A stretch of DNA of 64,000 bases from Gemmatimonadota bacterium. Lineage in GTDB: Bacteria; Gemmatimonadota; Gemmatimonadetes; Gemmatimonadales; Gemmatimonadaceae. Position 1 is the first letter of the stretch; each line of letters starts with the position of its first letter. Below the pieces are notes generated by a model. That model saw nothing but the letters and a program-made list of their open reading frames with translations, did not search any database and was not told the DNA's origin. Location: assembly GCA_021324635.1 (NCBI GenBank), contig JAJPIS010000020.1:1-64000 (forward strand). The letters run 5' to 3'. This document shows, piece after piece, positions 8,593-19,015 of this stretch. The position numbers and the translations under genes were made by a program.

Positions 8593-10446
8593 TTACTTCG
8601 ACGCCGACGCCAGCTGCCGGATGGCGCCCGACATCATGCGCACGCGGGCCGTGTCCTTTGCCCCGCGCTGGTAGCCGTCCACCTGCCTGGCGAGCGCCGT
8701 CAGCGCCGCGGCACGCGCCGCACCGCTCTTCTTCTCCGCCGCGTCGAGCGCGGCCGCGACGGCGCTCGTGCGATCGGCGGCCAGACCCTCGTTCCGGACG
8801 AGCTGGTCGAGGTACGCGCGCACCACGACGAACGCCGGTGGCCAGACGAGCTTCGGCTGGCTCTGCGGATTGTACTCCTTGAGCGTCACCAGCTTGGCGG
8901 CGGCGATCTCGTTCGCCGAGAGCTGCGGGCCCGGCGTCAGCTCCAGGACGTCGAACCCGCGGTCGAGCTCCGACGAGTAGATCATGCCGTTCCAGTAGTA
9001 GGCGCCCCATGACCCGCCGATCGTGTACCGTGAGCGCCCGCTCGCGTTCGAGGTATCGCCTGGCGCGTCGATCGGGCCACGATCGAAGTACGCGATCTCG
9101 ACGGGATGGTCCGCGTCCGTGAAGTCCATGACGTCGACGCCACCCTGGTACCAGCCCTGCACGTAGAGATCGCGCCCCGGGACGGGGATGAGCCCGCCGT
9201 TGTGCGAGACGCAGTTCTCCTGCGCGGTCTGCGCCGACGGCAGCTTGAAGTAGGCGTGCTGGGTCATCTTCCGGTGGTCCGGGCTCAACGTGATGATCGT
9301 GTTGCCGCCCAGCTCCATGATGCTGCCGGCCTGGCACATCGGACCCGTGCCACCGCCCCACTCGTCGGTCCAGAGGGTCTTCGTGCCATCGTTGCTGAAC
9401 CCGGCCGTGTGCCGGCTCTGGAAGTTGTTGGTGTCGGTGATCGCAGCCAGCCGCACCGGCTTCTCGGGGTTCGAGATGTCGACCAGGATGGCATGGCTCG
9501 AGCACGCGGCGGCGAGCAGGTGGAGCGCCGGATACGCGGTCACGTCGTGACAGTTGTGCGGGCCCGTGTGCAACAGGGCCTCGGCGACGGTCGAGTCACC
9601 CGGGTTGCCACCACCCGGGCGGCGTGGTGGCCGGCGGGTTTCGGCTGGAGCGCAGAAGGTCGCGCAATCCGGGGTCACTTCGAGGCCGGTGAAGATGCGC
9701 GCGCCCGGGATGACGGCGGCCTGCTCGGGGTGGTCGAGCGGTACCTTGATGATGTCGAGCTGATAGAGCGAGTTCGTCGGGTCCGCCGGGTCCGTCCCGT
9801 TCTTGCACCCGGCCAGCTCCGTGGCCGGCCGCGCGGTCTGCTGCCCCGACACGTAGATGTAGACGATGTTGGGGTCCGTCGGGCTCGGGATCACGGTATG
9901 CGTGTGTGAGCCCTTGCACGTCTGCACGTTCTTGATCAGCTTCGGCGCCCGCGGGTCGGAGACGTCGAAGATGCGCACGCCCGTCATGTGGTCCTTCGGG
10001 TCCTGCACGCCGCCCTTCGCGCAGTCGTTGCGGTTACCCGCGCCCTCAGCGGAGATGAACAGCAGGTTGCCGACGATCGATGGGTCGCCCTGCGACGTGA
10101 TACACTCCATGACGGACGCGATGACCGGCTGTGCCGGGTTGCTCACGTCCCACACCGTGAAGCCCGCGAAGTTGCCCTGGTACACGTAGTGGGTGCCGAA
10201 GGCCAGGTCGGAGTTGATGAACGTCAGGCCGCGCGCCGTGTCGAACTGCGGGGGTTTGTGCGAGAACGAGACGAGGCGCATGTTGCTCGTCGCGATGCCG
10301 GCGTCGAACCGGCCGGGTTTGAGGTTGCTCCGCGGATCGGTGGCGCTCGGATAGGTCTGCGCCGACACGGGCGGCACGAGCGCCGGCGCGAGCGCTGGGG
10401 CGACGACGGTCACGATGAGGCCGAGCACCCTGCACGGACTACGCAT
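8593..10446 (-). CDS. Secreted LVIVD-repeat beta-propeller protein
   Basis: Protein of about 617 residues with a Sec signal (ends PPVSAQ). The body has repeated blades with a VxDVSNP(A/E)xP signature (VWDVSNPAQPVI, IFDVSDPRAPKLI, LVDISNPEKPVRL, VMDFTDADHPVEI), as in LVIVD-repeat proteins. An inserted segment near residues 270-295 is rich in Arg, Pro and Gly. The C-terminal 90 residues are helical. The protein holds about ten cysteines, unusual for an exported protein of this size in this window. The DUF305 gene starts upstream on the same strand, with a 45-nt gap, so the two are probably one transcript. The function of LVIVD proteins is not established; surface or periplasmic binding is likely. 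Confidence 0.83.
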   Translation of the reverse strand: MRSPCRVLGLIVTVVAPALAPALVPPVSAQTYPSATDPRSNLKPGRFDAGIATSNMRLVSFSHKPPQFDTARGLTFINSDLAFGTHYVYQGNFAGFTVWDVSNPAQPVIASVMECITSQGDPSIVGNLLFISAEGAGNRNDCAKGGVQDPKDHMTGVRIFDVSDPRAPKLIKNVQTCKGSHTHTVIPSPTDPNIVYIYVSGQQTARPATELAGCKNGTDPADPTNSLYQLDIIKVPLDHPEQAAVIPGARIFTGLEVTPDCATFCAPAETRRPPRRPGGGNPGDSTVAEALLHTGPHNCHDVTAYPALHLLAAACSSHAILVDISNPEKPVRLAAITDTNNFQSRHTAGFSNDGTKTLWTDEWGGGTGPMCQAGSIMELGGNTIITLSPDHRKMTQHAYFKLPSAQTAQENCVSHNGGLIPVPGRDLYVQGWYQGGVDVMDFTDADHPVEIAYFDRGPIDAPGDTSNASGRSRYTIGGSWGAYYWNGMIYSSELDRGFDVLELTPGPQLSANEIAAAKLVTLKEYNPQSQPKLVWPPAFVVVRAYLDQLVRNEGLAADRTSAVAAALDAAEKKSGAARAAALTALARQVDGYQRGAKDTARVRMMSGAIRQLASASK

Positions 10447-10491
10447 GAACGGACTCCGGTAACGGATGGTGGTGCGGGCGACTGCCGCGTT

Positions 10492-11112
10492 TCACTGCGC
10501 CGGCAGCTCTTTGTACAACCGCTGCATGATGCCGATCTCGGCGGTCTGCGCCGTGACGACATCGTTCGCGAACACGTTGACGTCGACTTCCTGGCCGGCG
10601 AGCGGGGTATTGAAGAGGTCATCCACCATCTTCAGCGCGCCGGCGTGATGTTGGATCATGAGGCGGAGGTACGCACGGTCGAAGTCGACCCCCCTGGCGG
10701 CGTCGAGCTCGGTGAGCTGTGCGGCCGTCAGCATGCCCGACATCGTCACGTGGTGCCAGGACGACGTGTCCGGCGCGAACTGGTTGTTGCGCTGGAGCCA
10801 GGCCTGCATGATCCGAATCTCCGGCACCTGCGACTGATCGATCTTGTTCGACAGTTTCAGCACCTGCGGATTGGCGCCGTGCGATGCCGCCATCCGGGAC
10901 ATGACGATCGCCTGCGCGTGGTGCGCGATCATTCCCTGCATGAACTCGACGTCGGCCTTGGTGTACGGCGCGCCGGGCGGGATCACGATCTCACGACCCA
11001 TGTCCATCCCGCTCATGCCCGTCATGCCGCCACCCTGGCCGCGGGCGCGCGATGGGCCGCCGAGCAACAGGGCAAAGAGGACGAGCGCGCCGGCAACGCG
11101 TGTGGTCGTCAC
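10492..11112 (-). CDS. Exported DUF305 protein, probably copper-binding
   Basis: Protein of about 206 residues starting at a GTG, with a Sec signal ending near ARGQ. A short methionine-rich stretch (MTGMSGMDMG) precedes the DUF305 domain. The domain shows the two characteristic paired-histidine helices: EFMQGMIAHHAQAIVMSRMA and RLMIQHHAGALKMVDDL. DUF305 proteins include copper-binding CopM-type proteins of the periplasm, and the Met/His spacing here supports copper or another soft metal. It is upstream of, and likely co-transcribed with, the LVIVD gene. A similar Met-rich motif occurs in the multicopper oxidase at 55968, which also sits with an LVIVD gene. Confidence 0.86.
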   Translation of the reverse strand: MTTTRVAGALVLFALLLGGPSRARGQGGGMTGMSGMDMGREIVIPPGAPYTKADVEFMQGMIAHHAQAIVMSRMAASHGANPQVLKLSNKIDQSQVPEIRIMQAWLQRNNQFAPDTSSWHHVTMSGMLTAAQLTELDAARGVDFDRAYLRLMIQHHAGALKMVDDLFNTPLAGQEVDVNVFANDVVTAQTAEIGIMQRLYKELPAQ

Positions 11113-11312
11113 GATGAGCTCATTCGGTCGGTGGGCTCGACTTCGAAGATGGAGCGGCTCCGGGCAACGAGCCGTCGACTAGTGATCGTGCGGAGTGCCC
11201 TGGACCATATCGTTGAGCCCGACCCATCGCAAGAACCGACGGCGCGATGCGGCGACCGCCGATCGCGCCGAGCTCCGTCCCGGGTCCAGGGTCGTCGCCG
11301 ACTGGTAGCCCC

Positions 11313-13592
11313 TCAGGATCGCGGCCGCGCGCTGGCAGGGCCGAGCGTACGACTCAGCGGCAAGCGCCGGATCCGCCGTCCCGTGGCGGCGAACACGGCG
11401 TTCACGATCGCCGGGGCCGTGGGAGGCACGGCCGGCTCGCCGACGCCGCTCGGCGACTCGGTGCTGGGCATGATGTGAACGTCGACGGCGGGCATCTCGC
11501 TCATCCGGAGCACCCGATACCGATCGAAGTTGCCCTCGACCGCACGACCGCCGGTGACGGTGAGATCGCCGAACAGCGTCGCTCCGACCGCCCAGGCCAC
11601 CGACCCCTCGACCTGCGCCCGGACGGTGTCAGGGCTCACGGGAAGCCCGCAGTCGATCACGCACACGATCCGCTCTACCCGCACGTTCGCGTCGTCCGCG
11701 GTCACTTCGGCGACCATCGCCACCTGTGTGCCACCCTGCTCACCGCCGTAGTCGTAGTAGGCGACTCCGAGCCCGACCCCGCGACCCCGCCCGGCGGCCG
11801 AGCGGCTCCACCCCGAGACGTCCCGCACTTGCTCGAGCACACGCCGCGCGCGTGGGCGATCGCCGAGCAGCGCGAGGCGATACGCGATCGGATCGATCCG
11901 CGCACGATGGGCCAGCTCGTCCACGAAGACTTCCATGAAGAAGCCGTTCTCGCCGTTGTTCACCGCGCGCCAGGCGCCGATCGGTACCGGGGAGGGGAGC
12001 GCCACGAAGTCGATCAGCACGTTCCGCACGGCATACGGCGGTTGGGCACCCTCCCAGTCGTGCTGCCAGGGCCGCGTGGTGTCGGGGTCCCAGTACTCGG
12101 CCCAGGAGGCCCCGATGAGCCGGGTGTGCCACGATGTCGGCAGACCACGGTCGTCGAGCACGGCGCGCAGACGTGCCACCCGGTGGGGACGGTAGAGGTC
12201 GTGCTGGATGTCGTCCTCGCGCGTCCACGTCACCTTGACCGGCGCCCCGGCCGCAGCCGACAGCTCGGCGGCCTCGACGCCAAAGTCCGCGTAGAACCGT
12301 CGGCCAAAGCCGCCGCCGGCGAATGTGACATGGACGTCGACCGCATCGGTCGGTATGCCCAACCGCGCCGCCACCGCGTCGATGATGCCGTCCGGCGCCT
12401 GCGTCGGCGCCCAGATGGTCGCGCGCCCGTCCCGGACGTCGGCCGTGGCATTCATCGGCTCCATCGTCGCGTGCGCGAGAAACGGCACCTCGTACACCGC
12501 CTCCACCGTGCGCGCACCGGGCTCGATGACCAACGGGGGGTGCCCAGCTCGAAACGCGACCTGCGCCTCGGCGTCGACCGACGCCCGGCACGCGGCACTC
12601 AGGGCGTCGGTCGAAAAGCCGCGAGCCGCTCCCGGATCCCAGGCGATCGTCAGCGCCCGGCGTCCCTGGAGCGCCGCCCAGGTGGAATTCGCGAACACCG
12701 CAACGCGGGCCGGCAACCGGGTCAGCGGAGCCGTAACGGCGCCGAGCTGCACGGTGCCTCGCACGCCCTGCAGCCGGCGAGCGGCGGCGTCATCGACGGA
12801 TCGCAGTGAGCCGCCAAAGTAGGGGCATCGCTCCACACAGGCGAACAGCACCCCGGGCGGGCGCACATCGATGCCGAACGTCGCGGCGCCATGCACCTTG
12901 ACCTCGAGGTCGCGACGCGGAATCGCGGTACCCAGGAGGTGGTACTCGGTCGCCGGCTTGAGCGGCACCGTCCGGCCGTCGGGAACGGCGAGCCGGGATG
13001 CGTCGCCCACCAGCTCACCGTACGTCGCCCGGCGTCCGGACGGAGTGTGAATCACGGCCCCGCGTCGGGTGGCGCACGATGTCGGGTCCACTCCCCACCG
13101 CCGCGCGGCAGCCGTCAGCAGCATCACCCTGGCCGTGGCGCCGGCGCGGCGAAGCGGTAGCCAGCTCGAATCCACCGAGTCGCTGCCACCCGTCGCGGCT
13201 TTGCCATACCGGGGTCCCGACGGCGCACGGGCGATGGTCACCAGCGCCCAGTCCGCGTCGAGCTCTTCAGCCAGGATCAGGGGTAGCGACGTCCACACGC
13301 CCTGCCCCATCTCCGTCTTGTTGACGAGAATCGTCGTCGCGCCGCTCGCGTCGATGCGCAGGAGAGGATGGGACTCGAACGCGGACTCGTGGGAGGCAGC
13401 GGACGCACGTCGAGCGGCTCCGCTCGGCCGCGGCAGCCAGCGGACACCCAGCACCAGGGCGGCGCCGGCACCGAGGGTGGCGATCATAAAGTCGCGCCGC
13501 GTGGTCGGCGACCGCGCAGCACCCCGTGGCGGATCGGCCGCGCGTCCTCCGGGTTCTGCGGGCACATGAGGCATCGGCCGTCGGGGATTCAC
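11313..13592 (-). CDS. Molybdenum hydroxylase large subunit (IorB-like), copy 2
   Basis: Protein of about 759 residues of the xanthine dehydrogenase/aldehyde oxidase superfamily, closest in layout to the beta subunit of isoquinoline 1-oxidoreductase. It begins with a Tat signal ([14 protein letters not shown]) and continues with [22 protein letters not shown]. It has the molybdopterin-binding segment [10 protein letters not shown], the [12 protein letters not shown] segment and a C-terminal GVGEP, where the glutamate fits the catalytic base of the family. It should hydroxylate an N-heterocycle or aldehyde in the periplasm, using electrons passed through the 2Fe-2S subunit. Its start overlaps the stop of the upstream paralogue by 4 nt, so translation is probably coupled. 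The natural substrate cannot be told from sequence. Confidence 0.87.
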   Translation of the reverse strand: MNPRRPMPHVPAEPGGRAADPPRGAARSPTTRRDFMIATLGAGAALVLGVRWLPRPSGAARRASAASHESAFESHPLLRIDASGATTILVNKTEMGQGVWTSLPLILAEELDADWALVTIARAPSGPRYGKAATGGSDSVDSSWLPLRRAGATARVMLLTAAARRWGVDPTSCATRRGAVIHTPSGRRATYGELVGDASRLAVPDGRTVPLKPATEYHLLGTAIPRRDLEVKVHGAATFGIDVRPPGVLFACVERCPYFGGSLRSVDDAAARRLQGVRGTVQLGAVTAPLTRLPARVAVFANSTWAALQGRRALTIAWDPGAARGFSTDALSAACRASVDAEAQVAFRAGHPPLVIEPGARTVEAVYEVPFLAHATMEPMNATADVRDGRATIWAPTQAPDGIIDAVAARLGIPTDAVDVHVTFAGGGFGRRFYADFGVEAAELSAAAGAPVKVTWTREDDIQHDLYRPHRVARLRAVLDDRGLPTSWHTRLIGASWAEYWDPDTTRPWQHDWEGAQPPYAVRNVLIDFVALPSPVPIGAWRAVNNGENGFFMEVFVDELAHRARIDPIAYRLALLGDRPRARRVLEQVRDVSGWSRSAAGRGRGVGLGVAYYDYGGEQGGTQVAMVAEVTADDANVRVERIVCVIDCGLPVSPDTVRAQVEGSVAWAVGATLFGDLTVTGGRAVEGNFDRYRVLRMSEMPAVDVHIMPSTESPSGVGEPAVPPTAPAIVNAVFAATGRRIRRLPLSRTLGPASARPRS

Positions 13593-15808
13593 GTGCGACG
13601 GAGCAGGGTGGACTCGATCGGCAGCCGCCGGACCCGTACGCCAGTGGCCGCAAACACGGCGTTGGCGACCGCGGGGCCCGCGAGCATCGCACCCAGCTCT
13701 CCGACCCCACTCGGAGGCGCAGTGCTGGACACGATCTGGACGTCGATATCAGGCGCCTGACTCAGGCGGAGCACCCGATAATCGTGAAAGTTGCTCTGCT
13801 CGACCGCGCCGTCCTTGACCGTGATTGCTCCCGTGAGGACAGCCGTGAGGGCGAAATTGATGGCCCCTTCGGTCATCGCGCGCACGCCGTCGGGACTGAT
13901 GACGAGGCCACAGTCGACGGCGCTGACCACGCGCAGCACACGGACGCTGCCGTCGGGATCGACCGCGACGTGCGCGACCTGCGCGGAGCAGGTGCCATTC
14001 ACCCGGCAGGCGAGGCCGCGCCCCTGAAAGGCCGGGAGGGGCGTACCCCAACCCGCCTGCTCCGCCGCCAGCCGCAGCACGCGACGGAGGCGGTCGGCGT
14101 CGGGCTCCCCGGGAGTGAGCAGATCGAGTCGGAACCGGAGCGGGTCGCGCCCCAGGGCGTGGGCGAGCTCGTCCATGAACGACTCTTCGGCGAACGGCGT
14201 GTACGAGGACGCGACCGAACGCCACCATGAGCGTGGCACGACCGAGTCGGCCGGGGCGTAGTCGAGCCGGAAGTTCGGGATCGCGTACGGCGCGATGTCG
14301 CCGCCGTACCATTCGAGCGCCGCGATCGTGGCGGGGTCGCGCAGCGTCTCAGGTGACTCCGTGTATCCCGTATAGAGGTTCGTCGCCGCGATCGGCGTCG
14401 TGACGATGCGGGTGGACCAGGCGACGAGACGACCCCGAGTGTCGAGTCCCGCGCGCAGCCGCTGCCTGTTGTGCGGGCGGTAGAAGTCGTGCTGGAAGTC
14501 ATCTTCTCGCGTCCACATGACCTGCACCGGCCGGCGCATCACGTTCGCGACCTGCCACGCCTCGGCCGGCACGTCCCACTGGTAGCGCCGGCCAAAGGAG
14601 CCGCCGGACAGCGTCATGTGCACGATGACCCGGTCGAGCGCCACGCCGGCCAGCTCGGCGATCTCGCGCTGCACCTCGTCGGCGAACTGCGTGGGGGACC
14701 AGACTTCGATCTCGCGCTCGCGCACGTCGACGGTCGTGTTCATTGGCTCCATCGTGGCATGCGCCTGAAACGGCGATTCGTAGTCGGCCTCGAGGACTCG
14801 CGAGGCGCCGCGAAGCGCGTCCACCACGTCGCCGCGGTCGACAGCCACGAACGTGGCGGGTCCGAGCACCGCGCGCTCCATTACCCGTCGCAGCCCGGCT
14901 GTGCTCTCCGGCTCACCCGCGGGACGGTCCCACGCGAGCACCAATTCCCGGCGTCCCTGCACGGCGGACCAGGACGAGTCGGCGACGACCGCCACACCAC
15001 CCGCGGTGTTGAATCGGCGCGGCAAGGGCGCTACCGGAAACACGGCATGCACGCCAGGCACGCGGCGGGCGCGGGTCGCGTCGACGTGCCGGAGGCGACC
15101 ACCGAAATAGGGGCAGCGCGCGATGACGGCGAACAGCAGTCCCGGCACGCGGACGTCGATGCCAAAGGTGGCCGAGCCGTCCACCTTGGCGGGAAGATCC
15201 AGTCGGGGGACCGCCCTCCCGATCAGCCGAAACTGTTCGGGGGCTTTGAGTGGGATCTCGGTCGGCGCGAGCGCGGGAAGCGCGGCAGCCGCGCTCGCGA
15301 GCGCCCCGAACGAGAGCCGGCGGCCGGTCCCCGCGAGCACGATCGCGCCATTCACGGCCCGACAATCCTGTCGCGGGACCCCCCAGTGCCGAGCGGCCGC
15401 GGTCCGCAGTAGCTCTCGTGCTTGAGCACCAGCCTGTCGCATCGCCAGATAGGTGCTCTCGACACCGCCGCTGCCAGCGGTCCGCAGCTCCTTGTAGATC
15501 GCGGGCACGGTGGGCGCCTGCACGACGCGGATCGTCGACCAATCGGCCTCGAGCTCCTCCGCGACCATCATGGCTGTGTACGTGCGCGAGCCCTGTCCGA
15601 GCTCCGGTTTCTCGACCAGGATCGTGATGCGGTCGTCGGCGGTGATACGGATCCATGCATTCGGGGTAAACGCCTGCCCCGCACGACCGGGCGTGGTCTC
15701 CCGTGTCCCGCCACAAGCCGGCAGGTAGAAGCCCACGACCAGCGCGGCCGCGCCCTGCGCTCCCACGCCGAGAAACGCGCGGCGCGTCAGCGTATCGTCG
15801 GGCATCAT
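13589..15808 (-). CDS. Molybdenum hydroxylase large subunit (IorB-like), copy 1
   Basis: Protein of about 739 residues and clear paralogue of the next gene. The N-terminus has a Tat motif ([13 protein letters not shown]) and a following LPAC, so it may be lipidated as well as Tat-exported. The family landmarks are present: [20 protein letters not shown], a cofactor segment [23 protein letters not shown] and a C-terminal GVGEL with the putative catalytic glutamate. It overlaps by 4 nt both the small subunit upstream (15805-15808) and the second large subunit downstream (13589-13592). The three genes therefore form one coupled operon. Having two large subunits and one small subunit could mean two enzymes share one iron-sulfur protein. 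Confidence 0.87.
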   Translation of the reverse strand: MMPDDTLTRRAFLGVGAQGAAALVVGFYLPACGGTRETTPGRAGQAFTPNAWIRITADDRITILVEKPELGQGSRTYTAMMVAEELEADWSTIRVVQAPTVPAIYKELRTAGSGGVESTYLAMRQAGAQARELLRTAAARHWGVPRQDCRAVNGAIVLAGTGRRLSFGALASAAAALPALAPTEIPLKAPEQFRLIGRAVPRLDLPAKVDGSATFGIDVRVPGLLFAVIARCPYFGGRLRHVDATRARRVPGVHAVFPVAPLPRRFNTAGGVAVVADSSWSAVQGRRELVLAWDRPAGEPESTAGLRRVMERAVLGPATFVAVDRGDVVDALRGASRVLEADYESPFQAHATMEPMNTTVDVREREIEVWSPTQFADEVQREIAELAGVALDRVIVHMTLSGGSFGRRYQWDVPAEAWQVANVMRRPVQVMWTREDDFQHDFYRPHNRQRLRAGLDTRGRLVAWSTRIVTTPIAATNLYTGYTESPETLRDPATIAALEWYGGDIAPYAIPNFRLDYAPADSVVPRSWWRSVASSYTPFAEESFMDELAHALGRDPLRFRLDLLTPGEPDADRLRRVLRLAAEQAGWGTPLPAFQGRGLACRVNGTCSAQVAHVAVDPDGSVRVLRVVSAVDCGLVISPDGVRAMTEGAINFALTAVLTGAITVKDGAVEQSNFHDYRVLRLSQAPDIDVQIVSSTAPPSGVGELGAMLAGPAVANAVFAATGVRVRRLPIESTLLRRT

Positions 15809-16266
15809 GCCGTCTCGGCCGCCGCGCGTGCGATCGCCCGTCGGATGCGCTGATACGTGCCGCAGCGACAGATGTTGCCATTCATCGCCTCATCGATCTG
15901 TTGCCGAGTCGGATGCGGAGTGCCCGCGAGCAGCGCAGCCGCCTGCATGATCTGTCCTGGCTGGCAGTACCCGCACTGTGGCACTTGCTCGGCGAGCCAG
16001 GCGCGGATCACGGGGTGCTTGCGGTCGGCGGCGAGGCCTTCGATCGTCGTGATCCGGGCAGACCCGATGCTGCTCACCAGTATCTGACATGCGCGCCGCG
16101 CCTCACCGTCGAGATGGACCGTGCAGGCCCCGCAGAGGCCCATGCCGCACCCGTACTTGGTGCCCGTGAGGCCCACAGTGTCGCGCAACACCCAGAGCAA
16201 CGGCGTGTCGGGCGCGACGTCGACGGCGTGCGGGTGGTCGTTGATGTGAAGCGTGATCGAGGGCAT
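15805..16266 (-). CDS. 2Fe-2S subunit of molybdenum hydroxylase (IorA-like)
   Basis: Protein of about 153 residues, the usual length for the small subunit of xanthine dehydrogenase-type enzymes. The plant-ferredoxin-like N-terminal domain has cluster cysteines at 40, 45, 48 and 60 ([12 protein letters not shown]). The C-terminal helical domain has cysteines at 98, 101, 133 and 135 ([17 protein letters not shown]), giving two 2Fe-2S clusters. It relays electrons from the molybdopterin subunit to an external acceptor such as a cytochrome. It has no signal peptide, so it presumably travels with the Tat-bearing large subunit. It is the first gene of the operon and lies divergent from the LytS/LytTR pair. 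Confidence 0.93.
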   Translation of the reverse strand: MPSITLHINDHPHAVDVAPDTPLLWVLRDTVGLTGTKYGCGMGLCGACTVHLDGEARRACQILVSSIGSARITTIEGLAADRKHPVIRAWLAEQVPQCGYCQPGQIMQAAALLAGTPHPTRQQIDEAMNGNICRCGTYQRIRRAIARAAAETA

Positions 16267-16512
16267 GGAGTCGCGGGATTGGTGTCGTCGGTCGGAGTCG
16301 CGGGTGGTGGGGACGGCGCGCGGGTTGTCGGTCGGCGATGCGCAGTCACCGACGGATCTCTAGCGCCCGGCCCGCCGCGATGCCGCGCGGCGATGACGAA
16401 TGGTCCCGAGCGCGGGACGAATCGTAGCGGTGGGGCCGAGGGCGGATGGACGCGGCGGGCACGCCCCACTCTTACCGCATCGCGCAGTATCTTGCGGGCA
16501 TCCGGAGGGCGA

Positions 16513-17646
16513 ATGGAGCATCGTGCGGGGCGATCCACACCGTCGGGCGCGGTCCGGACGAGAGGGGCCCTCGGGCTCGGATGGGGCCTCGGGATCGCGC
16601 TCCTGGCGACGCAGTGGTATGCGTACGATGCGAGCCGGCGTGGGGCGGAACCGTTCCTCTACTACGTGTGGTGGTCGGGATATATCTGGGCCCTGCTGAC
16701 GCCGGCCGCCCTGTGGCTCGCGTGGCGCTATCCGCTTTCCGGCGCGCGGTGGCGGCGCAGCCTCCCCGTACACATGGCGGCGAGCGCCGCGCTGACGATT
16801 GCGCAGCTGTCCCTCGAGGCTTACCTGGGCTGGCTTCATCACGGAGAGAAGCTCACCGCGGTCGCGGCGTTCACGCACTATTTCAGCCAACACACGCAGA
16901 TCAGCCTCGTCTCGTACTGGATCCTGGTCGGTGCGGCCATGGCCTATCGCACCCGCCAGGAGACGGTCACCACGCGCCTGCGATCGGCACAGCTCGAGTC
17001 GCAGCTCACGGCATCGCGCCTCGAGGTGCTGCGCAACCAGCTCAACCCCCATTTCCTGTTCAACACGTTGCAAGCGGCGACGACGCTCGTGCGAGAGGAT
17101 CCGGATCGGGCAGAGGACATGTTGACCCGCCTGGGAGATCTCCTGCGCGCGACGCTCCGGCGGTCGCAGGTCCAGGAGATCCCGCTCACCGAGGAGCTCG
17201 GCATGCTCGAGCACTATATGGCGATCCAGACATGCCGGTTCGAGGATCGTCTCCGGTTCCATGTCGACGTCGCGCCGGACGTGCGATCCTGCCTCGTGCC
17301 GCCGTTGCTGCTACAGCCGCTCGTCGAGAACGCGGTACGGTATGGTGTGGGGGTGCATCGGGCGCGCGATACGGTCACGATCGGGGCGGCGCGGCACGCC
17401 GGCGCGCTCCGCATCGAGGTTGCCAACGGGGTTGGCTCGCTGGACCCGAAGGAGGGCGAGGGCGGGACGGGATTTGGGCTGCCGGCGACGCGCGAGCGCC
17501 TCGTCCAACTCTATGGTGCGACCGCCGCCACCCTCGAGCTGATCCCGCTCGCCCCGACCGGGGTCAAGGTCGTGATCGAGATTCCGGTTCGGCGGGCTAC
17601 GACCGCCGTCACAATGGGGAGGACGGCGTGGCGATCCGCGTCCTGA
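16513..17646 (+). CDS. LytS-type sensor histidine kinase
   Basis: Membrane kinase of about 377 residues. The ATG at 16513 follows GGAGGG. Residues 15-145 contain about four hydrophobic segments, consistent with an integral membrane sensor without a large periplasmic domain. A short coiled linker (about 150-172) leads to the His_kinase motif RNQLNPHFLFNTLQ, with phospho-acceptor His180, and a C-terminal HATPase with LLLQPLVENAVRYGV and GTGFGLPATRERL. Its 3' end overlaps the LytTR regulator gene by 19 nt. The pair is divergent from the molybdenum hydroxylase operon, which it may control. Confidence 0.9.
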   Translation: MEHRAGRSTPSGAVRTRGALGLGWGLGIALLATQWYAYDASRRGAEPFLYYVWWSGYIWALLTPAALWLAWRYPLSGARWRRSLPVHMAASAALTIAQLSLEAYLGWLHHGEKLTAVAAFTHYFSQHTQISLVSYWILVGAAMAYRTRQETVTTRLRSAQLESQLTASRLEVLRNQLNPHFLFNTLQAATTLVREDPDRAEDMLTRLGDLLRATLRRSQVQEIPLTEELGMLEHYMAIQTCRFEDRLRFHVDVAPDVRSCLVPPLLLQPLVENAVRYGVGVHRARDTVTIGAARHAGALRIEVANGVGSLDPKEGEGGTGFGLPATRERLVQLYGATAATLELIPLAPTGVKVVIEIPVRRATTAVTMGRTAWRSAS

Positions 17647-18383
17647 TCGTCGACGACGAGCCCCTGACTCGACGAAGCGTGCGCCGTTTGCTGAGCGGGC
17701 ACGCGGATCTCGAGATCATCGGGGAGTGCGGCGATGGCGGGAGCGCCGTGACCGCCATCCGGAGCGAGCGGCCAGATCTCGTCTTTCTCGATGTGGAGAT
17801 GCCCGAAATGTCCGGGCTCGACGTGGTCCGCCGGATCGGTCCGGCGAAGATGCCGGTCACTGTTTTCGTGACTGCCTACGACCGGTACGCCGTGCAGGCG
17901 TTCGACGCCGACGCCATCGACTACGTGCTCAAGCCGTTCGGGAAGGAGCGGTTGGCGCGCGCACTCGCGCGCGCGCGGGACCGCATCGCCGGGAAGCTGA
18001 ACGCGAGTGACATGCGCCGCGCCCTGGCGGCACTCGGCCACCCGGAGCGTGCAGAGCCGCTGGAGCGGTTGACGCTCGAGCGCGATGGGCGCATGCGTCT
18101 CATCAGCATCGACGACATTGTGTGGATCCGCGCCGACGGCAACTACGTCCAGGTGCGGGCCGAGGATCGCACGTATATCCTCCGAGAGACGCTGAGCAGC
18201 CTCGAGGCCAAGCTCGACGCGCGCCGGTTTGCGCGCATCCACCGGTCGACCCTGGTGAATGTCCGACGCATTCGCGAGATCCAACCCTGGTTTCGGGGCC
18301 ACCACGTCGTGATTCTCGACACCGGGGAGCAGCTCCGCATGAGCCGCTATCAGCGAGCGGCGGCGAAGCAGTTGGGCCTTTGA
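17628..18383 (+). CDS. LytTR-family response regulator
   Basis: Regulator of about 251 residues. It starts at a GTG preceded by GGGGAGG within the 3' end of the kinase gene. The receiver domain (about 1-118) has the acidic pair D9/D10 in LIVDDEP, phospho-acceptor Asp55 in [13 protein letters not shown], and a lysine in YVLKPF. The LytTR DNA-binding domain (about 145-250) includes [33 protein letters not shown] and [12 protein letters not shown]. LytTR proteins bind direct repeats upstream of target genes, often autoregulating and controlling neighbours. The kinase gene upstream is its obvious partner. Confidence 0.93.
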   Translation: MAIRVLIVDDEPLTRRSVRRLLSGHADLEIIGECGDGGSAVTAIRSERPDLVFLDVEMPEMSGLDVVRRIGPAKMPVTVFVTAYDRYAVQAFDADAIDYVLKPFGKERLARALARARDRIAGKLNASDMRRALAALGHPERAEPLERLTLERDGRMRLISIDDIVWIRADGNYVQVRAEDRTYILRETLSSLEAKLDARRFARIHRSTLVNVRRIREIQPWFRGHHVVILDTGEQLRMSRYQRAAAKQLGL

Positions 18384-18504
18384 GGGGCACGACGGACGGC
18401 GGTCGAGGCGGTCAGGCTCTCCTCGGCGGCCGACGATGATGGACCGGCTCGGTCGCCGCCGCGCTCGCGGCGGCGCGGTGCGACACCTGACGGAGGGCTC
18501 GGCC

Positions 18505-18987
18505 ATGGCGAAGCGGAAGGCGGCAACGACCGGCGCACGGCAGGCCACGCGCGGCGACCGCGCGAGCGGCGCCACGGGCAAGGCATTCACGGACGAGGAA
18601 CGGGCCGCGATGCGGGATCGCGTCGACGAGCAGAAGGGCCGCCCGTCCGGGAGCGCTGATGATGAGGCCGCCGTGCTCGACAGGATCGCCGCGATGCCGG
18701 CGGCGGATCGTGCCATGGCCGAGCGGCTGCACGCGATCATCAAGGCCAGCGCGCCGGCCCTCGCTCCCAGGACCTGGTACGGGATGCCCGCGTACGCCCG
18801 CGAGGGCCAGGTCGTCTGCTTCTTCCAGAGCGGACAGAAGTTCAAGACGCGGTACGCGACGCTCGGCTTCAGCGACAAGGCGCACCTGGACGAGGGCCAG
18901 ATGTGGCCGACCGCCTTCGCGCTGACGGAGTTGACCCCCGCCATCGAGGCACGCATCGGCGCCCTGGTGAAGAAAGCGGTGGGCTGA
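18505..18987 (+). CDS. DUF1801 (YdhG-like) protein
   Basis: Cytoplasmic protein of about 160 residues; the ATG at 18505 has GGAGGG 8 nt upstream. The first 45 residues are basic and alanine-rich. The DUF1801 core follows with [25 protein letters not shown] and a beta strand containing [20 protein letters not shown]. Family members are small alpha/beta proteins, some described as iron-chaperone-like, with no firm biochemical role. It is unrelated in function to its neighbours as far as I can see, and converges on the exonuclease gene. A second DUF1801 gene lies at 25996-26415. Confidence 0.83.
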   Translation: MAKRKAATTGARQATRGDRASGATGKAFTDEERAAMRDRVDEQKGRPSGSADDEAAVLDRIAAMPAADRAMAERLHAIIKASAPALAPRTWYGMPAYAREGQVVCFFQSGQKFKTRYATLGFSDKAHLDEGQMWPTAFALTELTPAIEARIGALVKKAVG

Positions 18988-19015
18988 GTGCCGACGTCCT
19001 CGGGCGGCGGGCTGG

